Origin: Gallaecimonas sp. GXIMD4217 | GTDB lineage: Bacteria > Pseudomonadota > Gammaproteobacteria > Enterobacterales > Gallaecimonadaceae | Direction: 5' to 3' | Length of the DNA stretch: 64,000 nt | NCBI RefSeq assembly: GCF_038087665.1 | Contig: NZ_CP149925.1 | Location: 2,852,870 to 2,916,869, forward strand | Part shown: positions 8,729 through 19,274 of the stretch, piece after piece | Layout: each line of letters starts with the position of its first letter | How positions within the stretch are numbered: the stretch's first letter is position 1 | Program-made: the position numbers and the translations under genes | Notes under the pieces: model-generated | The model's input: only the letters and a program-made list of their open reading frames with translations | Told to the model about the DNA's origin: nothing | Databases searched by the model: none

Positions 8729-9595
8729 ATGTCCAAACGCCACCCCATCATCGCCGTCACCGGCTCCAGTGGTGCCGGCACCACCACCACAGGCACCATC
8801 TTCCAGCAGATTTTCCAGGCCGAAGGGATCAAGGCCAGCTTCCTGGCCGGCGACGCCTTCCACCGCTTCACCCGCCAGGAAATGCAGGCGGCGGTGCGCA
8901 AGGCCAAGCAGGAAGGCCGCCATATCAGCCATTTCGGTCCCGAGGCCAACGACTTCGCGCGCCTGGAAGCCTGCTTCCGGGAGTACGGCGACCAGGGCAC
9001 CGGCCAGTGGCGCCAGTACCTGCACACCTTCGACGAGGCCGTGCCCCACAACCAGATGCCGGGCACCTTCACCCCCTGGCAGGCCATGGCGGCCGACACC
9101 GATCTGCTCTTCTACGAGGGCCTGCACGGCGGCGTCATCGACGGCGAGGTCGACGTTTCCCGGCACGTGGATCTGCTGATCGGCATGGTGCCCATCGTCA
9201 ACCTGGAGTGGATCCAGAAGATCAGCCGCGATACCGCCGACCGTGGCCACAGCAAGGAAAAGGTACGGGAGTCCATCGTCCGTTCCATGGACGACTATTT
9301 CGAGTACATCACGCCCCAGTTCAGCCGCACCCATATCAACTTCCAGCGGGTGCCGACGGTGGACACCTCCAATCCCTTCTCCGCCAAGGCCATCCCCTCC
9401 CTGGACGAATCCTTCGTGGTGGTGCGTTTTCGCAACATGCCGGACATGGACTACCCCTACCTGCTGCAGATGATCCACGGCAGCTTCATCTCCCGGGCCC
9501 ACACCCTGGTGGTGCCCGGCGGCAAGATGGGCCTGGCCATGGAGCTGATCCTCAGGCCGCTGATCCGCCGCCTGATGGATGAGCGCCATGGCTGA
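8729..9595 (+). CDS. prkB: Phosphoribulokinase-like kinase PrkB
   Basis: A 288-residue P-loop kinase. It has the modified Walker A GSSGAGTTT, AGDAFHRF, HFGPEAND and LLFYEGLHGG, all characteristic of the class I phosphoribulokinase family and of E. coli PrkB (289 residues). Most carriers lack a Calvin cycle, and no RuBisCO is visible here, so the physiological role is unknown. AGGAAAG precedes the ATG. It is probably cotranscribed with yheU and the Nudix gene that overlaps its end. Confidence 0.93.
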   Translation: MSKRHPIIAVTGSSGAGTTTTGTIFQQIFQAEGIKASFLAGDAFHRFTRQEMQAAVRKAKQEGRHISHFGPEANDFARLEACFREYGDQGTGQWRQYLHTFDEAVPHNQMPGTFTPWQAMAADTDLLFYEGLHGGVIDGEVDVSRHVDLLIGMVPIVNLEWIQKISRDTADRGHSKEKVRESIVRSMDDYFEYITPQFSRTHINFQRVPTVDTSNPFSAKAIPSLDESFVVVRFRNMPDMDYPYLLQMIHGSFISRAHTLVVPGGKMGLAMELILRPLIRRLMDERHG

Positions 9596-10079
9596 GGAGT
9601 GGCTGGTGCGGGTCGACGAGCAGGACAGGCCCCTGGAGGCCGTGGCCCGCTCGCGCTTTCCCTTCGGCGAGCAGATCCACAGATCCACCTTCATCTTCGT
9701 GCTGAACGACCGGGATGAGCTGTGCGTGCAGACCCGCACCGCCAGCAAGGGCTACTGCCCCGGCCTTCGGGATCTGGCCGCCGGCGGCGTGGTGGCCTGG
9801 GGCGAGGATTACCTGGAAAGCGCCAGGCGGGAGCTGTACGAGGAGCTCGGCATCCGGGCCGAGCTTGTGGCCCTGGGCCGTTTCCTGCACAGGAGCCCGG
9901 GCAACTGGGCCCATGGCGCCGCCTACCTGTGCCGCCACCAGGGGCCGCTGACCCTGCAGCCCAGCGAGGTGGCGGCGGTGCAGTGGCTGCCGCTGGATCA
10001 GGTGCTGGCCTCCCCCGGCCCGGCCTTTACCCCCGATTCCCTGGACGCCTTCCACCGCTTCCTGCTGCCGGGGCGCTGA
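9588..10079 (+). CDS. Nudix hydrolase, YfcD-like
   Basis: About 163 residues. The Nudix box is complete: GVVAWGE, then REL and EELGI in the G-x5-E-x7-REU-x-EE-x-G-U spacing (residues 64-86 or so). The N-terminal VDEQDRPLEAVARSR and RSTFIFVLN resemble the YfcD/isopentenyl-diphosphate-isomerase-like Nudix branch. I chose the ATG at 9588, inside the prkB end; an ATG at 9579 is in frame. It is translationally overlapped with prkB. The substrate cannot be deduced. Confidence 0.85.
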   Translation: MAEEWLVRVDEQDRPLEAVARSRFPFGEQIHRSTFIFVLNDRDELCVQTRTASKGYCPGLRDLAAGGVVAWGEDYLESARRELYEELGIRAELVALGRFLHRSPGNWAHGAAYLCRHQGPLTLQPSEVAAVQWLPLDQVLASPGPAFTPDSLDAFHRFLLPGR

Positions 10080-10082
10080 GCC

Positions 10083-11309
10083 TCAGGCCCTTTTTGTGGC
10101 CGCGACCGGCCCGGCCTGGCCCAGGGCCAGGAAGCTCAGCCAGGCCAGCAGGCACAGCAGGCCGCCCGCCACCAGGGCCCAGAGCGCTCCCCACAGCGCC
10201 AGCACCGACCCCGCCAGCGCCATCAGCACATTGCCCAGGCAGAAGGTGGTCACCATCAGCCCCATGACCTTGCCCTGGCCTTCCTCGCCGAAACCCTCGG
10301 AGGCGAACACCGGCAGGCCGCCGTTATAGCAGGCGATGGCCAGGCCGCAGAGCGGATAGCTGAACAGCACCAGCCACAGCGGCGGCGCCAGCGCCAGCAT
10401 CGCCACCAGCAGCCCCAGGGCCAGCATGCCGGCGGCGGTGACGCTGGTGATGCCGAAGCGGCCCTGGAGGCGGTTCAGCAGCCACAGCGAGGCCGTGACC
10501 ATCATCACCGTCTCGGCCAGGGTGACATAGCTGATGGCCGCCTCGTCGAAGCCGAAGGACTCGTACAGGTACAGGGGGGTGAACTCGTAATGGGCATTGA
10601 CCCCCAGGGTCAGCAGCAGGTACATGGCGAAGAAGGCGCGGATGCGCCCGTCCTTGAGCAGCACCAGGCTGTTGTCCTGGCGCAGCAGCGCCAGCAGGGG
10701 CTTCTTGCCGCCACTGGCCTGGTCCCGCGGCAGCACCAACCACACCAGCACCAGTGCCAGCGCCACGGCCAGGGCGGCGATCAGGAACACCGCTTCGGCG
10801 CCCAGGAAGGCGGCCTGGCCGCCGATCACCGGTCCCAGCAGCCAGCCGCCGTAGCCGGCGGCATTGAGGCGGGCGAAGGCCCGGTGGCGGGGGATCTGGG
10901 GGTGCAGCTCGGCGGTGGCGGCCCGGGCGATGGCGATGTTGCCCTCGCAGAAGCCGGTCAGCAGCCGGCCCAGGGCAAAGAGCGGGTAGCTCTCCCAGCC
11001 GATGGCCAGGGCGGTCAGGCCGTAGCCGGCCAGGGCCCCGGCCAGGGTCCACAGCAACAGGGTTCGCCGACCCCACTGATCGGACAAGGCCCCCAGTACC
11101 GCCGAACCGACCAGCACCCCCAGGGGATAGATGGCCAGCACCAGGCCCAGCAGCAGCTTGGGATCCAGGCCGGCGAAGCGGGTCAGGGGCGAGACTTCGC
11201 CGGCGAACAGCGGCGCCAGCACGGGGTATGGCAGGGCGATGCCGGCGGTGGCGATCAGGCTCAGGGTCACCAGGACCCAGAGGTGATGTTTGGCTTCTTG
11301 TTGCGACAC
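10083..11309 (-). CDS. MFS efflux transporter (TetA/multidrug type)
   Basis: A 408-residue protein with about 12 membrane segments and a clear motif A after TM2 (GALSDQWGRRTLLL). The motif-C-like region LNAAGYGGWLLGPVIGG in TM5 is typical of drug:proton antiporters. The start is GTG at 11309, preceded by GGGG at a usable distance. It ends 3 bases from the convergent Nudix gene. No regulator is adjacent, but a dyad (TAAAC-N6-GTTTA) at 11327-11342 upstream could bind one. Confidence 0.82.
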   Translation of the reverse strand: MSQQEAKHHLWVLVTLSLIATAGIALPYPVLAPLFAGEVSPLTRFAGLDPKLLLGLVLAIYPLGVLVGSAVLGALSDQWGRRTLLLWTLAGALAGYGLTALAIGWESYPLFALGRLLTGFCEGNIAIARAATAELHPQIPRHRAFARLNAAGYGGWLLGPVIGGQAAFLGAEAVFLIAALAVALALVLVWLVLPRDQASGGKKPLLALLRQDNSLVLLKDGRIRAFFAMYLLLTLGVNAHYEFTPLYLYESFGFDEAAISYVTLAETVMMVTASLWLLNRLQGRFGITSVTAAGMLALGLLVAMLALAPPLWLVLFSYPLCGLAIACYNGGLPVFASEGFGEEGQGKVMGLMVTTFCLGNVLMALAGSVLALWGALWALVAGGLLCLLAWLSFLALGQAGPVAATKRA

Positions 11310-11365
11310 GATCCTGCCCCACTAAATAAACAATTGAGTTTATATAATGAGGCGGGGCAATAAAA

Positions 11366-11383
11366 AAACAAAGTACTTTGTTT
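11366..11383 (-). terminator. AT-rich 18-bp palindrome, probable terminator
   Basis: AAACAAAGTACTTTGTTT is a perfect palindrome overlapping the stop codon of the small gene at 11382-11726. On the minus strand it is followed directly by TTTTATT, so an A/T-rich hairpin with loop GTAC plus U-tract could end that gene. It could also be an operator for the MFS gene. Confidence 0.5.
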
Positions 11384-11726
11384 AATTGGTCTCGGTGGCC
11401 AGCTCGGTACCCGATTCGCCCATGGCCAGCACTTCGGCCACGGTGAAGTCCAGGCGGCCGGAAAACAGCGCCCGGGCCAGGCTCTTGCGGCAATGGTGCC
11501 AGGTGCCATCGGACTCGCCGGTCACCGACAGGAAGTCACCCTGCTGGCAGAACAGGGCATAGGCCAGGTAGCGGTAGTCGGGCAGCTTGCCAAGGGACTG
11601 CTTCAGGGCCCAGTCCACCTGGGCGGGGCTGTAGCTGGGCTGGACGGAAAAGCGTTCCACCAGGATGGGGGGCAGCGAGCGCACCATGCGCCGGGCGCGC
11701 ATGGACTGGAAGACGTCACGTAGCAT
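11382..11726 (-). CDS. Small cytoplasmic protein, possibly DUF6559
   Basis: A 114-residue protein beginning MLRDVFQSMRARRMVRSLPPIL. The ATG at 11726 has AAGGA 7 bases upstream; an ATG at 11732 would leave almost no spacing. It is basic at the N-terminus and contains YSPAQVDWALKQSLGKL and DYRYLAYALFC. It has no signal peptide. The pattern recalls the DUF6559 family of marine gammaproteobacteria, but this is a tentative assignment from memory. No function can be assigned. Confidence 0.65.
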   Translation of the reverse strand: MLRDVFQSMRARRMVRSLPPILVERFSVQPSYSPAQVDWALKQSLGKLPDYRYLAYALFCQQGDFLSVTGESDGTWHHCRKSLARALFSGRLDFTVAEVLAMGESGTELATETN

Positions 11727-11807
11727 GTTCATGTCCTTATGAAAGAGGGCGGCCTGAACCCCAGGCTCAGGCCATAGCTTAGAACAGACAGCTTCTAATT
11801 CAAGACG

Positions 11808-11978
11808 TTATTTGCGGCCCGGTCCCAGGAAGAACCAGGCGACCACCCCGATCACCGGGAAGAGCAACACCAGCAGCACCCACAGCGCCTTGGCGCCGGT
11901 GCTGGCCGAACTCTGCACTATCTTGATGATGGCGTAGATGTCCGCCAGCAGGATCAACAGTCCCAGCAGCCCTTTCAT
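11808..11978 (-). CDS. PLDc_N (phospholipase D nuclease N-terminal-like) membrane protein
   Basis: A 56-residue protein: MKGLLGLLILLADIYAIIK, a short polar stretch, then KALWVLLVLLFPVIGVVAW and FFLGPGRK. Two hydrophobic segments separated by a polar turn, with the FPVIGxxxWFFLGP ending, are the hallmark of stand-alone PLDc_N proteins. AGGAGA lies upstream of the ATG at 11978. It follows acnA at 18 bases on the same strand and may be cotranscribed. The function is unknown. Confidence 0.85.
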   Translation of the reverse strand: MKGLLGLLILLADIYAIIKIVQSSASTGAKALWVLLVLLFPVIGVVAWFFLGPGRK

Positions 11979-11996
11979 GATGTTCTCCTCGTCGTT

Positions 11997-14651
<2,655 letters not shown>

Positions 14652-14734
14652 ATGAACTCCCTATGGGTTTGCGGACCTCCCATTCAATCTAGCACCGCCC
14701 AAGGTCGGTGGTAAAACGGCCAAAAATCAATTTT

Positions 14735-14833
14735 TTAGATGGCATTGATCAGCAGCCTGAAGGCCCCGGCCAGCAGCGCCAGGGCCGCCAGGCCGGCCAG
14801 GTAGAGGCCGAGGAACCAGAGCGCACGCCTCAT
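14735..14833 (-). CDS. DUF2474-type small subunit of cytochrome bd oxidase
   Basis: A 32-residue single-span membrane protein, MRRALWFLGLYLAGLAALAL followed by a second hydrophobic half ending LLINAI. Its ATG overlaps the cioB stop as ATGA, so it is translationally coupled. Basic N-terminus, an aromatic pair and one helix match the DUF2474 proteins found after cyanide-insensitive oxidase genes, analogous to CydX in E. coli bd-I. It probably stabilises the oxidase haem site. Confidence 0.85.
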   Translation of the reverse strand: MRRALWFLGLYLAGLAALALLAGAFRLLINAI

Positions 14834-15789
14834 CAGTAGCCCTCCTCGTAGTGCTCCACCTTGCCCTTGAAGATGCGGTAGCCCCAGAGCGTATAGCCGA
14901 GGATCAGCGGCAGGAAGATGGCGATGCCGGGCAGCATGAAGGCCAGGCTGGCCCTGGGCGCGGCGGCCTGGTAAATGTTCAGCCGACCCGGGATCAGCTC
15001 CGGGAACAACCCCACCACCAGGCCCAGGAAGCCGAGCACGAACAGCGCCATGGCCAGCCAGAAGGGGCGCTGCTCGGCGCCGGCCTGGAGACTGCGCCAC
15101 AGCCACAGGGCCACCGCCAGGGCCAGCAGCGGGATCGGCCACAGCCAGGGCAGGTAAGCCAGCCAGCGTTCGCGCACCCCGTCCACCAGGGCGAAGTTCC
15201 ACAGGCTGACCGCGGCCATGGCCAGCATCACCGCCACCAGCAGGGTGCCGGCCAGGGCCCTGGCCTTGGCCTGCAAAGCGCCGCTGGTCTTGAGGTTGAG
15301 GTAGGTGGCGCCCAGCAGGCCGTAGCCGGCCATGACCGCGAAGGCGGTGAAGACGCTGAAGGGGGTCAGCAGCCGCTCGGCGCCGCTTTCCACCAGGGTG
15401 CCCAGGATCAGGCCCTGGCAGAAGGCGGCCAGGGACGAGCCCAGGCCAAAGGCCAGATCCCACCAGCGCCTGGAGGTCTTGGCCTTGAAGCGGTATTCGA
15501 AGGCCACGCCGCGGAACACCAGCGCCAGCAACATCAGCATGATCGGCAGGTAGAGGGCCTCCAGCAGCCGGCCATAGGCGGCCGGGAAGGCGCCTAACAG
15601 GATCACCCCGCCGAACACCAACCAGGTCTCGTTGCCGTCCCAGACATGGGCCACGGCCCGCATCATCTTGCCCCTGTCCTGGTGGTCCTCGAACCAGGGG
15701 AACAGCATGCCGATGCCGAGATCGAAGCCGTCCAGCAGCACGTACATCAGGATGCCGAAGCCCAGCAGCAGGAAATACAGCAGTTCCAT
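14833..15789 (-). CDS. cioB: Cytochrome bd-type (cyanide-insensitive) quinol oxidase subunit II
   Basis: A 318-residue membrane protein with about eight or nine hydrophobic segments. It has the CydB hallmarks LDGFDLGIGMLFPW near residue 20, VWDGNETWLVFGG near residue 50, and FRGVAFEYRFK near residue 90. The ATG overlaps the cioA stop (ATGA) and the stop overlaps the next ATG (ATGA), giving three tightly coupled genes. A longer upstream open frame is antisense noise. With CioA it forms the haterodimer that reduces oxygen with electrons from quinol. Confidence 0.95.
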   Translation of the reverse strand: MELLYFLLLGFGILMYVLLDGFDLGIGMLFPWFEDHQDRGKMMRAVAHVWDGNETWLVFGGVILLGAFPAAYGRLLEALYLPIMLMLLALVFRGVAFEYRFKAKTSRRWWDLAFGLGSSLAAFCQGLILGTLVESGAERLLTPFSVFTAFAVMAGYGLLGATYLNLKTSGALQAKARALAGTLLVAVMLAMAAVSLWNFALVDGVRERWLAYLPWLWPIPLLALAVALWLWRSLQAGAEQRPFWLAMALFVLGFLGLVVGLFPELIPGRLNIYQAAAPRASLAFMLPGIAIFLPLILGYTLWGYRIFKGKVEHYEEGY

Positions 15790-17186
15790 CAGTGCCCCTC
15801 CTCTTTCAGTTGACGGACCCAGGCCAGGGCATAGCCGGGGGCCTGCATGCCCACCAGGTGTTTTTCCAGCTTGTCCATGCGCGGCGGCCCCTTGCGGATG
15901 AGCTTGCGAAAGAAATGCAGGTAGGCCAGGAACAAGACCCCGTACACCAACAGGAACAGCGCCAGGGACAGGGCCACCCGCTCCGGCGGCACCTGGCTGG
16001 CCACGTCCTTGGTGCGGATGAGGCCCTGCACCACCCAGGGCTGGCGGCCCACCTCCACCACGTACCAGCCGGCCAGGGTGGCGACGAAGCCGGCCGGGGT
16101 CAGCCAGGTCAGCAAGCGCAGCAGGCCTCTGTGGCGCCAGAAGCGGTCGCCCCGGCGCAGCCAGTTGCCCCAGAGGGCGGCCAGGATCATCAGCAGCCCC
16201 AGGCCCACCATGATGCGGAAGGAGAAGAACACCACAGGCACCGGCGGCCTGTCCTCGGGCGGCACCGACTTCAGGCCCTGCAGCTCGCCGTCGGCGCTGT
16301 GGGTGAGGATCCAGGCGGCGCCCTTGGGAATGGCGACCTCGAAGCGGTTGCGCTCGCCGGCCATGTCCGGCCAGGCGAACAGCAGCAGATCCGCCCCTTG
16401 CTCGCGGGCGGGCCAGATCCCCTCCATGGCGGCCACCTTGATGGGCTGGTGCTCCTTGACGTTGAGGCCGTGGAGGTCGCCCACCAGGGCCTGCAGCGGC
16501 GCCAGCACCAGGGCCGCAGCCAGGGCCATGGACAGCCCCTGCCGGGCGAAGGCCTGCTCCCGGCCCTGCAGCAGGTACCAGGCGCTGACCCCGGCGATGA
16601 CGAAGCTGGTGGTCAAAAATGACGCCAGCAGCATATGGGCCAGGCGGTAGGGAAAGCTGGGGTTGAAGATCACCTGCCACCAGCTGGTCACCACCAGCCG
16701 CCCTTCCTCCAAGGCATGGCCGGCCGGGGTCTGCATCCAGGAGTTGGCGGCCAGGATCCAGAAGGCGGAGATGACGGTGCCGACGGCCACTATGACGGTG
16801 GCGGCGAAATGCAGCCTTTCACCCACCCGCTGCCAGCCGAACAGCATGATGCCCAGGAAGCCCGCCTCCAGGAAGAAGGCGGTCAGCACCTCGTAGGTCA
16901 TCAGCGGCCCCACCACGGGCCCGGCCAGCTCGGAAAAGCGGGAGAAGTTGGTGCCGAACTCGTAGGACAGCACTATGCCGGACACCACCCCCATGCCGAA
17001 GGTGATGGCGAAGGGCTTGATCCAGAACTTGGCCAGTTGCAGGTAACGGGGGTTACGGGTCTTGAGCCAGAGCCCCTCCCAGATGGCGATGGCCAGGGCC
17101 AGGCCTATGGTCAGGGTCGGGAAGAGGATATGAAAGCTCAACGTCAGGCTCATCTGCAGCCTGGAGAGCAGGGCGACATCCCACAT
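15789..17186 (-). CDS. cioA: Cytochrome bd-type (cyanide-insensitive) quinol oxidase subunit I
   Basis: A 465-residue subunit I with haem ligands His19 (SFHILFP) and His184 (YRLAHMLLASF) and conserved Glu99 and Glu107 (MTYEVLTAFFLEAGF). GLNVKEHQPIKVAAMEG marks the start of the quinol loop, and VEVGRQPWVVQG is conserved. It is shorter than E. coli CydA (522) because the Q-loop is short, which places it with the CIO branch. Such enzymes resist cyanide and work at low oxygen. It starts one base after the stop of a 34-residue gene and is controlled from a region holding a sigma-54-type promoter. Confidence 0.95.
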   Translation of the reverse strand: MWDVALLSRLQMSLTLSFHILFPTLTIGLALAIAIWEGLWLKTRNPRYLQLAKFWIKPFAITFGMGVVSGIVLSYEFGTNFSRFSELAGPVVGPLMTYEVLTAFFLEAGFLGIMLFGWQRVGERLHFAATVIVAVGTVISAFWILAANSWMQTPAGHALEEGRLVVTSWWQVIFNPSFPYRLAHMLLASFLTTSFVIAGVSAWYLLQGREQAFARQGLSMALAAALVLAPLQALVGDLHGLNVKEHQPIKVAAMEGIWPAREQGADLLLFAWPDMAGERNRFEVAIPKGAAWILTHSADGELQGLKSVPPEDRPPVPVVFFSFRIMVGLGLLMILAALWGNWLRRGDRFWRHRGLLRLLTWLTPAGFVATLAGWYVVEVGRQPWVVQGLIRTKDVASQVPPERVALSLALFLLVYGVLFLAYLHFFRKLIRKGPPRMDKLEKHLVGMQAPGYALAWVRQLKEEGH

Positions 17187-17187
17187 C

Positions 17188-17292
17188 TCAGTTGCTCCTT
17201 GAACGCCAATAGCCCAGCAGGCTCGGGGCGGCCGCCAGGGCCAGGATCGACATCAGGATCAGGGCGTCGGCCATCAGGGTTGAAAACGACAT
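17188..17292 (-). CDS. 34-residue putative membrane peptide at the head of the cio operon
   Basis: The ATG at 17292 is preceded by AAGGAG at 6 bases, and its TGA lies one base from the cioA ATG. The peptide reads MSFSTLMADALILMSILALA, then AAPSLLGYWRSRSN: one hydrophobic helix with a basic C-terminus, predicted to be a single-span inner-membrane protein. I do not recognise a family. Strong Shine-Dalgarno sequence, GC-rich codon use and tight coupling to cioA argue that it is real. It could be an extra oxidase subunit or a leader peptide. Confidence 0.65.
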   Translation of the reverse strand: MSFSTLMADALILMSILALAAAPSLLGYWRSRSN

Positions 17293-17330
17293 GCGGTACT
17301 CCTTGCTACAGCGGTTTATGCCAACTTAAG

Positions 17331-17348
17331 TGGCAAGGGCCGTGCCAA
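17331..17348 (-). promoter_or_regulatory. Sigma-54 (RpoN) promoter of the cio operon
   Basis: On the minus strand the sequence TTGGCACGGCCCTTGCCA matches the RpoN consensus TTGGCACG-N4-TTGCW at all core bases except the last. GG and GC are 10 bases apart, as required for the -24/-12 elements. Transcription would start near 17321, about 29 bases before the ATG of the 34-residue gene. The divergent gene pair encodes a sigma-54 activator, which fits. Confidence 0.75.
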
Positions 17349-17360
17349 CAGCGCCAGGCC

Positions 17361-17374
17361 TTGATTTGCGTCAA
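17361..17374. promoter_or_regulatory. FNR/ANR-like binding site
   Basis: TTGATTTGCGTCAA matches TTGAT-N4-ATCAA at nine of ten positions. It lies centred about 46 bases upstream of the predicted cio transcription start. CIO operons in pseudomonads are known to be controlled by ANR, so an oxygen-responsive role is plausible. FNR itself is not encoded in the window. Confidence 0.5.
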
Positions 17375-17400
17375 GTTCCGGCCTTAAGCTGGCCAGCAAC

Positions 17401-17417
17401 TGTCAACGCTGTTGACA
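17401..17417. promoter_or_regulatory. 17-bp perfect inverted repeat, candidate activator site
   Basis: TGTCAACGCTGTTGACA has two 7-base arms around a 3-base centre. It is centred near -88 of the predicted sigma-54 start, where enhancer-binding proteins usually bind. It is also 25 bases upstream of the sensor kinase ATG; its right arm contains TTGACA, a possible -35 box for the kinase gene. Autoregulation and control of cio from one site is possible. Confidence 0.5.
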
Positions 17418-17441
17418 ATTTTCGGAGCCGAGCCGTAAACC

Positions 17442-19274
17442 ATGTTTACAAATCATAGCCTGGTGCTGGCCTTCGAGCTGGCCATGGCCGTCACCAGCCT
17501 CAGCGCCACGGGCGCCGGCCTCTGGCTGCTCAGCCGCAGCGGTGGCCAGGGCGAGCTCAAGGCCCTGGCCGGCTTCGCCCTGGCCATGGCCGCCTGGTGC
17601 CTGGGCCACCTGCTCGGCCCCTTCTGGCCGGCCCCGGCCCTGGTGCTGCTGCTGGCCAACCCGCTGATGCCCACCGCTTTCCTGGATTTCGCCTGCCGCT
17701 TCGTGGCCACGGCCGAGCCTCCGCCCTGGCTGGCCTGGCTGCAAAGGCGCATGGCCTGGTGCTACGGCGCCGCCGGCTTGGCCATACTGGTCAGCCTGGC
17801 CGATGGCGCCACACTGGCGCCCTGGCCGCCCTTCGAGCACTTTATTCACCTTAACGCCCTGGGCTGGCTCAACCTGGCCTGGACCATGGCGGTGGGTGTG
17901 CTGGCGCACCTGGTGCTGCTGTGGGGCCTGTGGCGGCACAGCGGCAACAGGCGCCGCTCCATCATCGCCATGTTCGGGGTCGGCGCCTGGGGCCTGCTGC
18001 TGGCCTCCAGCTTTATCTTTCCCTCCCTGGGTATCCGGGCCTTCCCCTGGTCCATGCTGCTGCTGCCCAGCTATGTGCTGCTGCTGGTGTTTGCGGTGAT
18101 GCGCTACCGGCTGCTGGAGGTGAACCGCTGGGCCATGAAGGGGGTGCAGTGGCTGGTGATGCTGCTGGCCCTGGGGCTGCTGATCGCCGCTCTGGGCCCC
18201 CTGGCCGGCCTGCTGGGCCTGGGCGGCCTGGCCCAGGTACCGGCCTGGCAGCTGCTGCTCTACGGCCTGCTGATCCTTGGCGCCGGCGCCTGGCTCTGGC
18301 CCAGGATCAGCACCCTGGCCAGGCGGCTGATCTTCCCCGGTGGCGAACTCCAGGAGGAACGGCTCAGGGACTGGCAGCGCCAGCTGGCCCGGGCCGCCGG
18401 CTGGGACGAGCTGATGGCCAGGGCCGGCCGGTTGCTGGGCGCCCAGCTGGGCCACCAGGTGCAGGTGGGCCTCACGGACCAGGGCGGCGACACCCCGCAA
18501 CTGCTGTGCCGGCAGCTGGACGGCCAGTGGCAGGTGGATCTGCAGCACTGGCAGGACAGCACCCCGGGCCAGCGCCTGGCCGCCGAGGTGTTCGCCTCCC
18601 TGCTGGCCTCGGCCTGCACCAACCTGGCCCAGAGCCTGGCCCTGGCCGAGCAGGAGAAGCAGCGCCTGGCCCAGCAGCATCTGGTGGAGCTGGGCGCATT
18701 GTCGGCGGCCATGGCCCATGAGTTGCGCAACCCCCTCAACATCATTGCCATGGCCGCCGCCGGCTGCGACCAGACCGTCCGCGGCCATATCCAGCAGCAG
18801 ATCCAGCGCGCCGACCTGCTGATCAAGGACATGCTGGTCTACGGCGGCGAGCTCAACCTGGCTGTCCAGCCGCTCAGGCTGGCCGGCCTGATCCGCGGCC
18901 TGGCGTTGGACGGCGTCACCCTGGCGGTGCCGGACGGGCTCGAACTTCGGGCCGATCCCTTCCGGGTCACCCAGGTGCTGGACAACCTGCTGAGCAACGC
19001 CCGCGCCTTCGCCAGGGAACAGATCCTGCTGGAGGCGGGCCGGGACGATGCTGCCACCTGGATCCGGGTCCACAACGACGGCCCGGCGGTGGCGGCGGCG
19101 ATCCGCGACCGGCTGTTCCAGCCCTTCGTCAGCAAGAGGCCAGGCGGCTCCGGCCTGGGCCTGGCCATAGTGGGCCGCATCATGGCCGGCCACGGCGGCA
19201 GCGCACGGCTGCGCACCGATCTGGGCTGGCCGGTCAGTTTCGAGATCCGCTTTCCCCTGGAGGTACATTCATGA
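17442..19274 (+). CDS. Membrane sensor histidine kinase
   Basis: A 610-residue kinase. The first roughly 290 residues are mostly hydrophobic, with about nine segments by eye, and no large periplasmic domain. A GAF-like region follows at about 300-410. The transmitter has the H-box AMAHELRNPLN (about residue 425), the N-box VLDNLLSNARAFA, the G1 box VHNDGP and the G2 box GGSGLGLAIVGRI. All catalytic motifs are present. Its stop overlaps the regulator ATG (ATGA). It is divergent from the cio operon across a 149-base control region. The multi-span input domain suggests it senses something in or at the membrane, perhaps quinone or respiratory state; that is inference. Confidence 0.9.
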   Translation: MFTNHSLVLAFELAMAVTSLSATGAGLWLLSRSGGQGELKALAGFALAMAAWCLGHLLGPFWPAPALVLLLANPLMPTAFLDFACRFVATAEPPPWLAWLQRRMAWCYGAAGLAILVSLADGATLAPWPPFEHFIHLNALGWLNLAWTMAVGVLAHLVLLWGLWRHSGNRRRSIIAMFGVGAWGLLLASSFIFPSLGIRAFPWSMLLLPSYVLLLVFAVMRYRLLEVNRWAMKGVQWLVMLLALGLLIAALGPLAGLLGLGGLAQVPAWQLLLYGLLILGAGAWLWPRISTLARRLIFPGGELQEERLRDWQRQLARAAGWDELMARAGRLLGAQLGHQVQVGLTDQGGDTPQLLCRQLDGQWQVDLQHWQDSTPGQRLAAEVFASLLASACTNLAQSLALAEQEKQRLAQQHLVELGALSAAMAHELRNPLNIIAMAAAGCDQTVRGHIQQQIQRADLLIKDMLVYGGELNLAVQPLRLAGLIRGLALDGVTLAVPDGLELRADPFRVTQVLDNLLSNARAFAREQILLEAGRDDAATWIRVHNDGPAVAAAIRDRLFQPFVSKRPGGSGLGLAIVGRIMAGHGGSARLRTDLGWPVSFEIRFPLEVHS

